From: an uncultured Lachnospiraceae bacterium
GTDB lineage: Bacteria > Bacillota > Clostridia > Lachnospirales > Lachnospiraceae
Assembly (NCBI GenBank): GCA_946541955.1
Contig: CAMNJZ010000009.1
Location: 1-40,180, forward strand
Direction: 5' to 3'
Length of the DNA stretch: 40,180 nt
The translations under genes and the position numbers were made by a program. This document shows positions 10,001 through 16,157 of this stretch, piece by piece. The notes beneath the pieces were generated by a model that saw nothing but the letters and a program-made list of their open reading frames with translations, was not told the DNA's origin and searched no databases. Within the stretch, counting starts at the first letter, position 1, and every line of letters starts with the position of its first letter.

Positions 10001-13000
10001 ACTGACCGGTAAAGACAAAGCCGGCAACCCGCTTGTCCTGGATTCCAGCTATGATCATGAGATGTGTGATTCCCTGAATGCAGACAACGGAACGGTCAAA
10101 GCTGTCTATGACAAGGTTGTTGATTCCAAGAAGCCTGAAGTTAAAATTGAGTATTTGTCGGATGACTATGCCAATATGTATGAAGGCGAGACGGATGGTA
10201 AGGAGAGCGCATATTATAACAGTGACATCACGGTAAAAATGAGCATTTCCGACAACTATGCGCTGGATGGCAAGAAAATAACAGCCGGTCAGGGAGAAGA
10301 GGTTTCCGCCATCAGTATTCCTGATAATACGGCCTCCTTCAGCCTGGATGATGTTGTTATTACAGAGGATGGACGTTATACATTCACATGCAGCGGAACA
10401 GACCGTGCATTAAACAAGACCATCGTTTCTGAAATGATTCCTCAGACGGATGATGCGCCGGAGCAGACTTATCTTGACGGCGAAGAGACCTCGGCATATG
10501 TGAGCCGCTACGAGCTGGTACTGGATAAAACTGCGCCTACATTTGTATTTGATATTAAGACAGATGCAGATGTGAAGAATCTTTCTGCCCAGGGGAACAG
10601 ATACTATTTTAATGCGGGCTATACCGCGACCCTGACGGTAACAGATGTCAACTTCGATCCTGAAAAAGTCGAATTAAAGAAGGGATCGGTCAAGACAGGA
10701 AAGTATAACAGCTCTACAGAAATCGTAGAAACCTTTACCGAATCTGTGACCAGTCAGACAAATGTCTATGTTGACGAGGCAGATACAACAAACGGCGTCT
10801 TCAGATATGTTATTTTCGGCAGTGATAAAGCAGGAAACGCTCTGGTTGCTGAGAATACAAAAAATCTGGACGGAACCGTAAACAGTGCTGTCGATGAAGA
10901 AACAGAAGTGTCCAGAGGATCTCTTGAGAAGGAAGCAGATGCTTCTAATCATATTGTAGTAGATACAGTAGATCCCAAAGGAAAAGTAGAGGTCAGTAAG
11001 TCCGCTTCTTCGGATGTGTATTACAGCATGGATACAGATGAACAGGTATCTTATGCAGAGCCGTACAGAAGTGAAACCGCAGCACATATCCTCTTTACCG
11101 TTGACACTGCCGTTGAGCGGACACCTGTAAAAATCTACTATCAGATCACTTCAAGTACAGATACAGGTGCGCCTTCCGAGTATGCTTCCTCAGAGTATGC
11201 ATACAATGCCTCCGCATCCAAAGAGCAGAAAGGGCAGCAGATTTTCCGGATCAGCAGCTATAAGCTGACTGACCTGGCCGGCAACAGTGTTTCCTGCAGC
11301 TCGAAGAATAAGATCTATCTTGATGTGGAACCTCCTGTAGAAGATCAGCTGGCGCCTACAATCAATGTTTCGGCCACAGCTAGAGAAGAATGCAGAGATG
11401 GAAATGGACAGCCTCTGTTCAACAAAGATGTTCCTATTAGGATTGTAGTGGAGGATAAGCATCAAAACGCCAGCAGTTCCGGTCTGGCTGACATCACGTA
11501 TGAGATGTATATCAATGGTTCTTCTGAACCTGTAAAAGGTGAAACCCAGACCCTTCATGCAGCAGCACAGAAGAAGCATGAATCGGCATATGATGATGCA
11601 GAACTGGACTACAAGCTGGATCGGACGATCACTGTAGACAGTAAGAGCCATAACTATAACAATCTCAGAGTTGTGGTCAAAGCAACGGATAATGCCGGAA
11701 ATGTTTCTTCAAAAGAATACAGATTTGGCATCGATATCACCAAGCCTACAATTTCGGTTGACTATGACAATAACAGTGCCCAGAACGGCAAGTATTTCAA
11801 GGCCAATCGTGTGGCGACGGTTGTCGTTAAGGAAAGAAATTTTGACAGTTCTCTGATCAAGATTACAACTGAAGGCGGAGCTGCCATCAGTGGATGGAAA
11901 CATACAAGAGCAAACGACAGCAATGGCGACGGTGATACCTGGTCATGTACCATAACATATTCAAGAGACGGCAACTATCATCTTACACTGGCAGGCTCTG
12001 ATATGGTTGGATGGCAGGCCGAGAATATTTCTTATAAAGGCACCGCTCCCAGAGACTTTGTTATTGATAAGACAGCACCCAGAGTGGTCGTCAGCTATGA
12101 CAATAACAGTGTCCAGAATGGAAAGTATTATAAGGATTCCAGAACTGCTACAGCGACCGTAACGGATGTGAACTTTAATGGAGCAAATGCTATAAAGATC
12201 AGTGCATCCGGAGGCGGAACAGCCCCTGGTGTCCGTTTCAATGGAAAAACAGCTTCTATGCCGTTTACAAGCGATGGTGTATATAAGATAACCGGAACAG
12301 TAACGGATATGGCAGGAAATGTGTCTAATGTACTGAATGAGGCTGAATTTGTCATTGATAAGACTGCACCGGAGATTTCTCTCTCAGGCGTAAAGGATCT
12401 GTCGGCAAATAATGTTCCTTTGAACATTACCCTGAAAATGGTCGACACAAACTATAATCCGGATGGTTTTGAGCCTGTTCTCAAAGGCACAAATCATGGA
12501 CGTGTTGCGATCAGTGGTGAGCCTAAATATGTTGACGACGGAATTACTTATGTTCTGGAAGAGATAAAGGTAGATGATTACTATGAGCTTGTTTATACTG
12601 CTACGGATCTTGCAGGTAATACAAGTGAAATGAAGGTGTCATTCTCTGAAAACCAGAACGGTACTTCATTTAAGTTTGTTCAGGATGAGTACAATGGAAA
12701 GGCTACAAACAAGACCTTTAATCCGGAGTTTATACTGAGCAATATTGATGAAATAACAATTATGTCAGTCACACTGAACGGTAAGGAAACACCTTATACG
12801 TTCAAAAACAACCATCTCGTGCTGAATACCAAAACAGACACGGATGGAAAATATACTATTACTATCGATACCAAGGATGCGGCCGGAAATCTGACATCCA
12901 TGGATCCTGTTGAGTTCCAGATTGATACGAAAGCGCCTGTCCTTACGGTCGATGGACTGAATGGCAAGGCAAAGTATTATTTTGATGAATTCAACCTGAC

Positions 13001-13346
13001 TTTCTATCACGATAATCCAGACGATATTTTCTCAGTCATCAAAATGAACGGAATTGATCTGGATCAGAGTGAATATACCGTGAATGATGATGGATCTATT
13101 ACGATTCATATTGGACAGTATCAGGATTATGATATTGAAATCCAGGTTTCTGATGCAGCCGGAAATGTCAGTGAATTTGAGAATATCCGGTTCACAATGA
13201 CCAGAAACCCCTTCATCCGCTGGTATACCAATACGCCTCTTTTCTTACTTTCTCTCGTCGTTCTTACGGCCATTATTGTATGGCTGATCCTGCTGTGGAA
13301 GAGAAGAAAAGATGAAGATGAGGAAGAAGAAGGCGCAAGTGCATAA
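4059..13346 (+). CDS. Giant membrane-anchored surface protein with tandem Ig-like modules
   Basis: The protein has 3095 residues; ATG 4059 follows an aaagggagag ribosome binding site. A signal peptide (about 1-30) is followed by a Ser/Thr/Glu/Asn-rich linker (about 31-105), Big-like and MBG-like domains, then a long array of Ig/cadherin-like modules. Module borders carry a D-x-x-x-P signature (FDTKAP, IDTVGP, IDKTAP), at least 17 times, often with YYFN and D-x-NFD motifs inside. Residues 824-1750 and 1751-2669 are two in-register seven-module super-repeats. The C-terminus has one membrane helix (VVLTAIIVWLILLW) and a short tail, KRRKDEDEEEEGASA; no LPXTG sortase signal is present. It probably acts as a long surface stalk or adhesin whose tail faces the cytoplasmic kinase. 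Ligand unknown. Confidence 0.9.
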   Translation: MVTRNKWRQLIGILSVIVITATSFPANVIAEGGTEEPSVTEETQGASSEEKKSDSENTGNTGNTETPASEGKQENTGNTSENQTDNSEPETNQGNDNPTAETATAKVSISSESGSFVIGKTADTSSIRLKAAVSEYEGSYNLAWTGTNGISIQGADKETATVTGSKAGTAEVTVKVTSSDGMVLGTDTVEVKVWTDRAVSSRVYTDTPNNNSKATKKAYVGESLRWVIESSNDENDAESNYTFQWMKKENNAFSAIKNAVKESYSPKEPGTYKVVVSRSEGNYYHEFSFESEEVTVEKTPVTVSWESASREFVRGLKTFNYTGKSTVTAKDSVSGASYEKDSLSASINNKTFDISSAQVGTYTIHPANGLDAEKYDITDHGAEVKITKAVLAVTVKLSDKQFDNTEELKEDTEITITFDVDDLSKASLSAETTELVHEDGTPVTIQDFMISTKGQVDQDTDAKVSIRDGIKFFVKTQKGVSSNFGAEVTLSDIVIKKNEWTFEQVGELKEADGVVYRDSDGISWTKTGDDGASVEILAKDGFTLSDSLEGDYKESVQIRFGTEHTFTVYATDADGNIGQIVYDDVSIDNEAPEVDLEKSTYEVFGHQNRTNTYAVSDTGSGIKDIAYRISETEIDPAYSAGSTEWTHVQVPEKEDGKVELKLTVPTYGYVYFYLEDHLGNAEIRKLHMLVLEDGKPAVSMELKAEEVDASKASVQVTAEDKGSSGNNASGISYIEFALTDSEGRDVTDQASFLMDEKDGYVQNGTRVGFEEAPADIQSLSKYTKAEAGMQISGKDLEGTYTLTVKAVDFCGNVSESKSVDLVFDTKAPTVTVSMENGNQVGDTWYYNKNNCGVTLIFEDLNLSEGGTFRAVITDSADTAIEKEISTAELEDSTQASIRFSATEIAALADGTINISVTAVDANANSTKDITAIGTTASGTKAAFVLDTIAPQIISAKRQSAGKVNDKDIKKFIGSNNLAMTLVIEDENIDSKQFKGSSTKGKVGFMATAEGNQVTAVFAMTKGKYGYLLIDGTDYAGNVLTVSPTYEHGKYSVWTNTETGATTDSTYEIVTGEPAAHITYKNGVNDLEKRFVYGKDAYFNSSVASASVTLSNVEAEDYPYLSAALIAEGEDPETAEFKVFDSESMTFEFPADGAYYVLIKGSNRAMTPVTVQEQNLAGGEDLSAKQSSETKVYQSSYRLIRDTKAPRAVINLIPGEGTANTEINSEYGERYYFNKSFTAELTVSDIHLDEEASTVHFVQASAADYEDASTVTFASIDDYSSEIAGTYSAADNAGIFRTEITTDGVYSFAVYGEDLAGNAVILDSVQYADGSIAVNKEECNDKEANKSNIVVLDTVIPTGKIFVTAGEETVYEMTTEGQVSVLKPYINEKKVTVSALVDENEKTPVSISFMLNEKNKPADLPETSADYKVGQRVDLEAAASQVFTVSNLVITDLAGNSSAATPESRKLYLDTDIPDGEYGDAIAPLIQISANNASSYGDEGTPLFNGDRDVEFRITVVDPYEPDKSMEEDAAFSSSGLASVSWKLINTASGQELIPSSDLYKFDGTFYPTAEEAAKEVYTYSVNEKVVVSKDSYNYNTLKLVVEAYDNAGNHFEQDYAFGIDATAPEVTVSYEGGSAKSGNYFDGARKATVTVKERNFDPDKLKVVVTGDSEGSTVADAGVVTVPDEWTPASGNGQGNGDNDTYTKEITFNNNGHYTLHVSSADYGEDTAEDHVGNKGTVNYTGEAPTDFYIDTVGPTIKFVMALSENDKDPDGNYYYRADNCGVQVIFSDNGRLLGSSDGSVEKYMISVDGKNEKVFSDFGTGQSSIKLGYSADELAKDRLIEDGSHTITITAVDASGNRTTEVMADSKGANFAGSSNPGPTAQFILDTVNPAVTAVSTDAADGNSSNFSDLKVYEDTNSAYYNKNIRITLDVKDQYASSTAFSGAINSESGDAVNAAVSDQADGVAAVYSLKADSAYTGLTLTGKDKAGNPLVLDSSYDHEMCDSLNADNGTVKAVYDKVVDSKKPEVKIEYLSDDYANMYEGETDGKESAYYNSDITVKMSISDNYALDGKKITAGQGEEVSAISIPDNTASFSLDDVVITEDGRYTFTCSGTDRALNKTIVSEMIPQTDDAPEQTYLDGEETSAYVSRYELVLDKTAPTFVFDIKTDADVKNLSAQGNRYYFNAGYTATLTVTDVNFDPEKVELKKGSVKTGKYNSSTEIVETFTESVTSQTNVYVDEADTTNGVFRYVIFGSDKAGNALVAENTKNLDGTVNSAVDEETEVSRGSLEKEADASNHIVVDTVDPKGKVEVSKSASSDVYYSMDTDEQVSYAEPYRSETAAHILFTVDTAVERTPVKIYYQITSSTDTGAPSEYASSEYAYNASASKEQKGQQIFRISSYKLTDLAGNSVSCSSKNKIYLDVEPPVEDQLAPTINVSATAREECRDGNGQPLFNKDVPIRIVVEDKHQNASSSGLADITYEMYINGSSEPVKGETQTLHAAAQKKHESAYDDAELDYKLDRTITVDSKSHNYNNLRVVVKATDNAGNVSSKEYRFGIDITKPTISVDYDNNSAQNGKYFKANRVATVVVKERNFDSSLIKITTEGGAAISGWKHTRANDSNGDGDTWSCTITYSRDGNYHLTLAGSDMVGWQAENISYKGTAPRDFVIDKTAPRVVVSYDNNSVQNGKYYKDSRTATATVTDVNFNGANAIKISASGGGTAPGVRFNGKTASMPFTSDGVYKITGTVTDMAGNVSNVLNEAEFVIDKTAPEISLSGVKDLSANNVPLNITLKMVDTNYNPDGFEPVLKGTNHGRVAISGEPKYVDDGITYVLEEIKVDDYYELVYTATDLAGNTSEMKVSFSENQNGTSFKFVQDEYNGKATNKTFNPEFILSNIDEITIMSVTLNGKETPYTFKNNHLVLNTKTDTDGKYTITIDTKDAAGNLTSMDPVEFQIDTKAPVLTVDGLNGKAKYYFDEFNLTFYHDNPDDIFSVIKMNGIDLDQSEYTVNDDGSITIHIGQYQDYDIEIQVSDAAGNVSEFENIRFTMTRNPFIRWYTNTPLFLLSLVVLTAIIVWLILLWKRRKDEDEEEEGASA
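6528..12065 (+). repeat. Two tandem ~2.8 kb coding super-repeats (seven Ig-like modules each)
   Basis: Repeat 1 begins at the D of FDTKAP (base 6528, residue 824). Repeat 2 begins at the D of IDTVGP (9309, residue 1751) and ends before IDKTAP (12066, residue 2670). The border motifs line up in order: FDTKAP/IDTVGP, LDTIAP/LDTVNP, a degenerate VTGEPA/VDSKKP, RDTKAP/LDKTAP, LDTVIP/VDTVDP, LDTDIP/LDVEPP and IDATAP/IDITKP. The sequence between them also matches, for example GTPLFNGD with GQPLFNKD and VVVSKDSYNYN with ITVDSKSHNYN. Confidence 0.82.
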
Positions 13347-13383
13347 GCAGGTCGCGTTCAGATACAGGTAAAATGTAATAGCT

Positions 13384-13435
13384 AACAGGACAAATGGGGG
13401 ATACCGTTATTTCGATTTCCTTCGTTTGTCCTGTT
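13384..13435 (+). other. 11-base perfect inverted repeat between surface-protein and zinc-ribbon genes
   Basis: AACAGGACAAA (13384-13394) pairs perfectly with TTTGTCCTGTT (13425-13435) across a 30-base loop, just upstream of the zinc-ribbon gene's ribosome binding site. There is no T-run after it, so it is a weak terminator candidate at best. It may be an RNA processing or stability element that sets the level of the downstream gene. Confidence 0.5.
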
Positions 13436-13458
13436 CATTTAGAGGGAGTATATGCTAT

Positions 13459-14598
13459 ATGGTTACTGTCAGGTGCCGGAAATGCGGAAATATTGTGCCA
13501 TCGAGCAGTGTATATTGTTCCTATTGCGGATTTCCTTTGGCCAGCTCTCATCAGAAACCACGGCATGAGACAGCGGTTCTGGACAGAGGGAACAGAGGCC
13601 GCGAAAGCCATGTTCCCCAGACAGAGCAAGGGCAGGAAGGAAGGCAGATTTCGAGGCCTGGCGGCTATTATAAGGAAACGAATGCCGATGGATCTTTGCA
13701 AAGGGCAGGAATCATCCATGATCAGCAGATAAGGAGTCAAGGAGAAATACAATATAAAACTTCACAATATGGAACAGCACAGCCATATGTTTTATATAAT
13801 CAATCCAATTCGCAGGAGAATAGCCGTGCTTCGCATAAACCCGACAGGCCTTCACAGCTTTATGGTACAGAATACTACCCTATGAATACGAAAGGCTATG
13901 AGCCGGCTACTGCCAAACTATATGACAGCAAAGAAGAGGAAATTGCAGAAAAAAGAAGAGAATCCAGAAAAAAGAGAAAGGATTTGCGAAAAGAAGAAAA
14001 GAGACAGGCAAGAAAGGAACTGTCAGACATTGTGGAAGTGACATCCGGAGTGCACAGGTTTCTTGGACAGCTGCTGCTGTTTGTCAGCTGGAATATGCTG
14101 CTGGTACTGTCTGCGGCCTATATTCTCTGGTTTTCCAGCATAATAATGATTGGAGAACTGGATTTCAGCATCGATGTTACCACGAGTCCCATGGGCATGC
14201 ATCTTTTGGGGGTGCTTGCGGTTTTTGCTTTCTCATACCTGGTGGGGAGGCTTTCAGTGAATCTTCTGAAGATCAATGCAGAGATCCCAACCGTTTTCTT
14301 TATTATGCTGAGCGGCTGTATCCATTCCCTGCAGATTACATTGTTTTATCCCTTTTTATCACCAGGGATGGGAGCGGTGATTGCTGCAATAGGAACGGCA
14401 ATTGGCTTATTACTCTTACAGCCCGTATATAAGAAGCCGGGCATGAAACGAATTCTATGGGCCTGCCTGGTTGTGGTCGTTTTATTCGTCATTTTGAGCA
14501 CCATAGCAAGGCCTCAGCTGATCTTCCTTTTTGAAAGACTGGTGGAGAGGTTAGAAATGCTGTTTTCACCGATTGAGCTTTATGGGGAAATGATATAG
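13459..14598 (+). CDS. Zinc-ribbon polytopic membrane protein, function unknown
   Basis: I chose ATG 13459, which follows agaggga; the track's start at 13426 is TTG and lies inside the preceding hairpin. The 379-residue protein begins with a zinc ribbon (CRKC then CSYC within the first 25 residues). It continues with a disordered Tyr/Gln/Ser linker, a highly charged Lys/Arg/Glu helix (EEEIAEKRRESRKKRKDLRK region) and four or five membrane helices. The Tyr/Gln linker resembles that of the FHA protein at the left edge. It is the last same-strand gene of the cluster, 112 bases after the giant protein. A role as a membrane partner of the kinase system is inferred from position only. Confidence 0.75.
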   Translation: MVTVRCRKCGNIVPSSSVYCSYCGFPLASSHQKPRHETAVLDRGNRGRESHVPQTEQGQEGRQISRPGGYYKETNADGSLQRAGIIHDQQIRSQGEIQYKTSQYGTAQPYVLYNQSNSQENSRASHKPDRPSQLYGTEYYPMNTKGYEPATAKLYDSKEEEIAEKRRESRKKRKDLRKEEKRQARKELSDIVEVTSGVHRFLGQLLLFVSWNMLLVLSAAYILWFSSIIMIGELDFSIDVTTSPMGMHLLGVLAVFAFSYLVGRLSVNLLKINAEIPTVFFIMLSGCIHSLQITLFYPFLSPGMGAVIAAIGTAIGLLLLQPVYKKPGMKRILWACLVVVVLFVILSTIARPQLIFLFERLVERLEMLFSPIELYGEMI

Positions 14599-14649
14599 CC
14601 AGTACTTTTTTGTATGATCTGGCAGCAGATTTAAGAAATGTGCTGATTC

Positions 14650-14871
14650 TTAGTGATTCTCAGAATTTTGCAGAGGAAGCTGATTCATAAAATGGGTCTT
14701 GATTAAATCCTCCGTTTCCTGGACTTGATCAAGGATCATTTCGGTAATAATACTTGGATCAAAACTGTCATCGGAAAGATCACAGCACTCCTTATACATT
14801 TTCAGAAGGGTCAACGCCTTGAAGTTCGAATACTCGATCTTTCCAATTACTTTGAGTATTTCAGTATCCAT
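14650..14871 (-). CDS. Small acidic protein, 73 residues, function unknown
   Basis: This short minus-strand frame has a convincing ribosome binding site, aaaggagat, about 12 bases before ATG, which is slightly far. The protein is helical and acidic, without signal peptide or membrane segment, and contains a Cys-Cys pair (KECCDL). I do not recognise a family. It is convergent with the zinc-ribbon gene (51 bases apart) and stands alone on its strand. The ribosome site and protein-like composition argue that it is real; the short length keeps confidence moderate. Confidence 0.55.
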   Translation of the reverse strand: MDTEILKVIGKIEYSNFKALTLLKMYKECCDLSDDSFDPSIITEMILDQVQETEDLIKTHFMNQLPLQNSENH

Positions 14872-15152
14872 ATCTATGATAATCTCCTTTGAATGTTCCT
14901 GACTGTGTTACGGGATATACGCTGCTGTCGTATGCGTGATTATTTGGGGAAAATCCGAACAAAGGATATATAACTATGAAAGTATAAGGAATATTTAGAT
15001 TATAGCAGAAATATATAAAAAGCTAAATGGAAATTGCACCTACAGATAAAACAGGAGACATTTTTCCTATCTTTTATTAAAAAATATTGGGCTTTGGCCA
15101 TAGGACATAATGGGGCTGTCATTGATTCGAAGCATGTGAGAATAAAAATTTT
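14872..15152. other. AT-rich gene-free stretch
   Basis: No gene is supported here. The stretch is AT-rich. It holds the ribosome binding site of the small minus-strand gene at its left end, a small inverted repeat ATACG...CGTAT near 14915-14931, and several TATAAT-like strings on the minus strand that could serve as its promoter. None has a good paired -35 box, so no promoter is called. Confidence 0.5.
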
Positions 15153-15187
15153 TTTATAAAAAAGGACCTGGCCGACGGCCAGGTCCT
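15153..15187 (-). terminator. Rho-independent terminator of the FN3 protein gene
   Basis: On the minus strand, 46 bases after the stop codon, GGACCTGGCC and GGCCAGGTCC form a perfect 10-base stem (extended by one A-T pair) around a 3-base loop, followed directly by a run of six T. This is a textbook intrinsic terminator. Confidence 0.93.
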
Positions 15188-15232
15188 CTGCGTTCCATAT
15201 GAAGTTGTAATGCTAAGCTGTCGGATCCTCTA

Positions 15233-15922
15233 TCAGTCAAGAACCTGAGACAGGATGGTCTTTGTAGGAGCGGAGAAGTATACGGTCTTGCCATCCTTGA
15301 TGTAAGCGAGACCCTTGATGAAGTATGCTTCGCCCTTCTTGAGGCCGGTGATCTTGACAGACTTGGTGTCTGTCTTGAAGGCATCGATATCCTTGGTCTT
15401 GGTGTCTGTCCACTTGAAGCTGGGGCTCCACTCGACCTCATAGCCGTCAGCCTTGGCGTTTTTGCTGAAGCGGACTCTGCAGTAGGTGTTGTCGAGGTTA
15501 GCATCCTTCAGTGTAAGCTTGGGAGTCTCGATGCGATAGAAGAACAGAGCCTTGCTGTATTTGCTCAGGGTGTTGCCCTTAGCGTCGACGCATCTGACCT
15601 TGTAGGTGTAGCCTGTGCCGTTCTTGACCTGCTTGTCAACGATGTAGGTGTTGGTGGTGGTGCGAAGAAGCTTGTAGGAGCCTTCCTCTACCTTGCGGTA
15701 TACGGCATAATACTTGGCGCCGGATACCTTCTTCCACTCGACACGCAGACCGTTCCTGGTGTTCCTGACGGATGTCATGGTGGGTCTGCTGAGGCTGGTG
15801 CTGTCAGCCTGGGACACAACCTTGTTGGTGCTGGTCGCGACCGGTGCAGCCATAGCTGTCAGAGAGCTGCAGGCGATTGCTGCTGCGAGGACCGCAGCGG
15901 TGATGATTTTTCTCAGTTTCAT
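15233..15922 (-). CDS. Secreted protein with two fibronectin type III-like domains
   Basis: The 229-residue protein has a signal peptide (KK...AAVLAAAIACSSLTAMA, cleavage probably near residue 26) and two FN3-like beta domains, about 43-135 and 136-229. Typical FN3 strands are visible: LRVEWKKVSGAKYYAVYRK and a GYTYKVRCVD strand in the first, GYEVEWSPSF and a KITGLKKGEAYFIK strand in the second. There is no catalytic domain, lipobox, membrane anchor or LPXTG, so it is released or held at the wall by binding. The ATG is preceded by a near-perfect aaggaggt. Similar FN3 segments occur as accessory parts of secreted Clostridia enzymes; here they stand alone. It is divergent from the rhamnosidase operon and has its own strong terminator. 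Confidence 0.87.
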   Translation of the reverse strand: MKLRKIITAAVLAAAIACSSLTAMAAPVATSTNKVVSQADSTSLSRPTMTSVRNTRNGLRVEWKKVSGAKYYAVYRKVEEGSYKLLRTTTNTYIVDKQVKNGTGYTYKVRCVDAKGNTLSKYSKALFFYRIETPKLTLKDANLDNTYCRVRFSKNAKADGYEVEWSPSFKWTDTKTKDIDAFKTDTKSVKITGLKKGEAYFIKGLAYIKDGKTVYFSAPTKTILSQVLD

Positions 15923-15990
15923 GATTAAACCTCCTTGCGTATAAGAAATCCTATACTAGAATCATACTCCATTTTCAGCCTTATGGCACA

Positions 15991-16026
15991 GTAAATTTTG
16001 TAAATTTTGTAAATCTTTGGATTTAC
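15991..16026. promoter_or_regulatory. Iteron block with terminal inverted copy (candidate operator)
   Basis: GTAAATTTT occurs twice in tandem (15991-15999, 16000-16008), followed by a third partial copy GTAAATC. This is joined by TTTG to its exact inverted copy GATTTAC (16009-16026). It lies between the divergent FN3 and glycosidase genes, about 70 bases upstream of the FN3 start codon, where a regulator could bind. Confidence 0.55.
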
Positions 16027-16105
16027 AGACCGGGGAGCGGGAGAGTGTATGGAGGGAATCCTTCCTTAATAAAGGGAAACAGGGAAAATTTCATTGCATT
16101 CCTTC

Positions 16106-16133
16106 TTGCGTTTCTGTAATGTGGAAGTATACT
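16106..16133 (+). promoter_or_regulatory. Candidate sigma-A promoter of the glycosidase operon
   Basis: TTGCGT (16106-16111) and TATACT (16128-16133) are separated by 16 bases, 24 bases before the ATG. The -10 matches consensus at five of six positions and the -35 at four of six. It would give a very short leader. Confidence 0.5.
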
Positions 16134-16157
16134 ATTGCCGGAAAAGGAGGATGCATC

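Noticed and set aside
4059-13346. Sortase-anchored adhesin
   Set aside because: There is no LPXTG-type motif before the C-terminal helix, and the tail is long and acidic, so it is membrane-anchored instead.
16017-16157. N-terminal extension of the glycosidase
   Set aside because: The TTG start lies near the iteron block without a ribosome site and would include the candidate promoter; ATG 16158 follows AAGGAGG.
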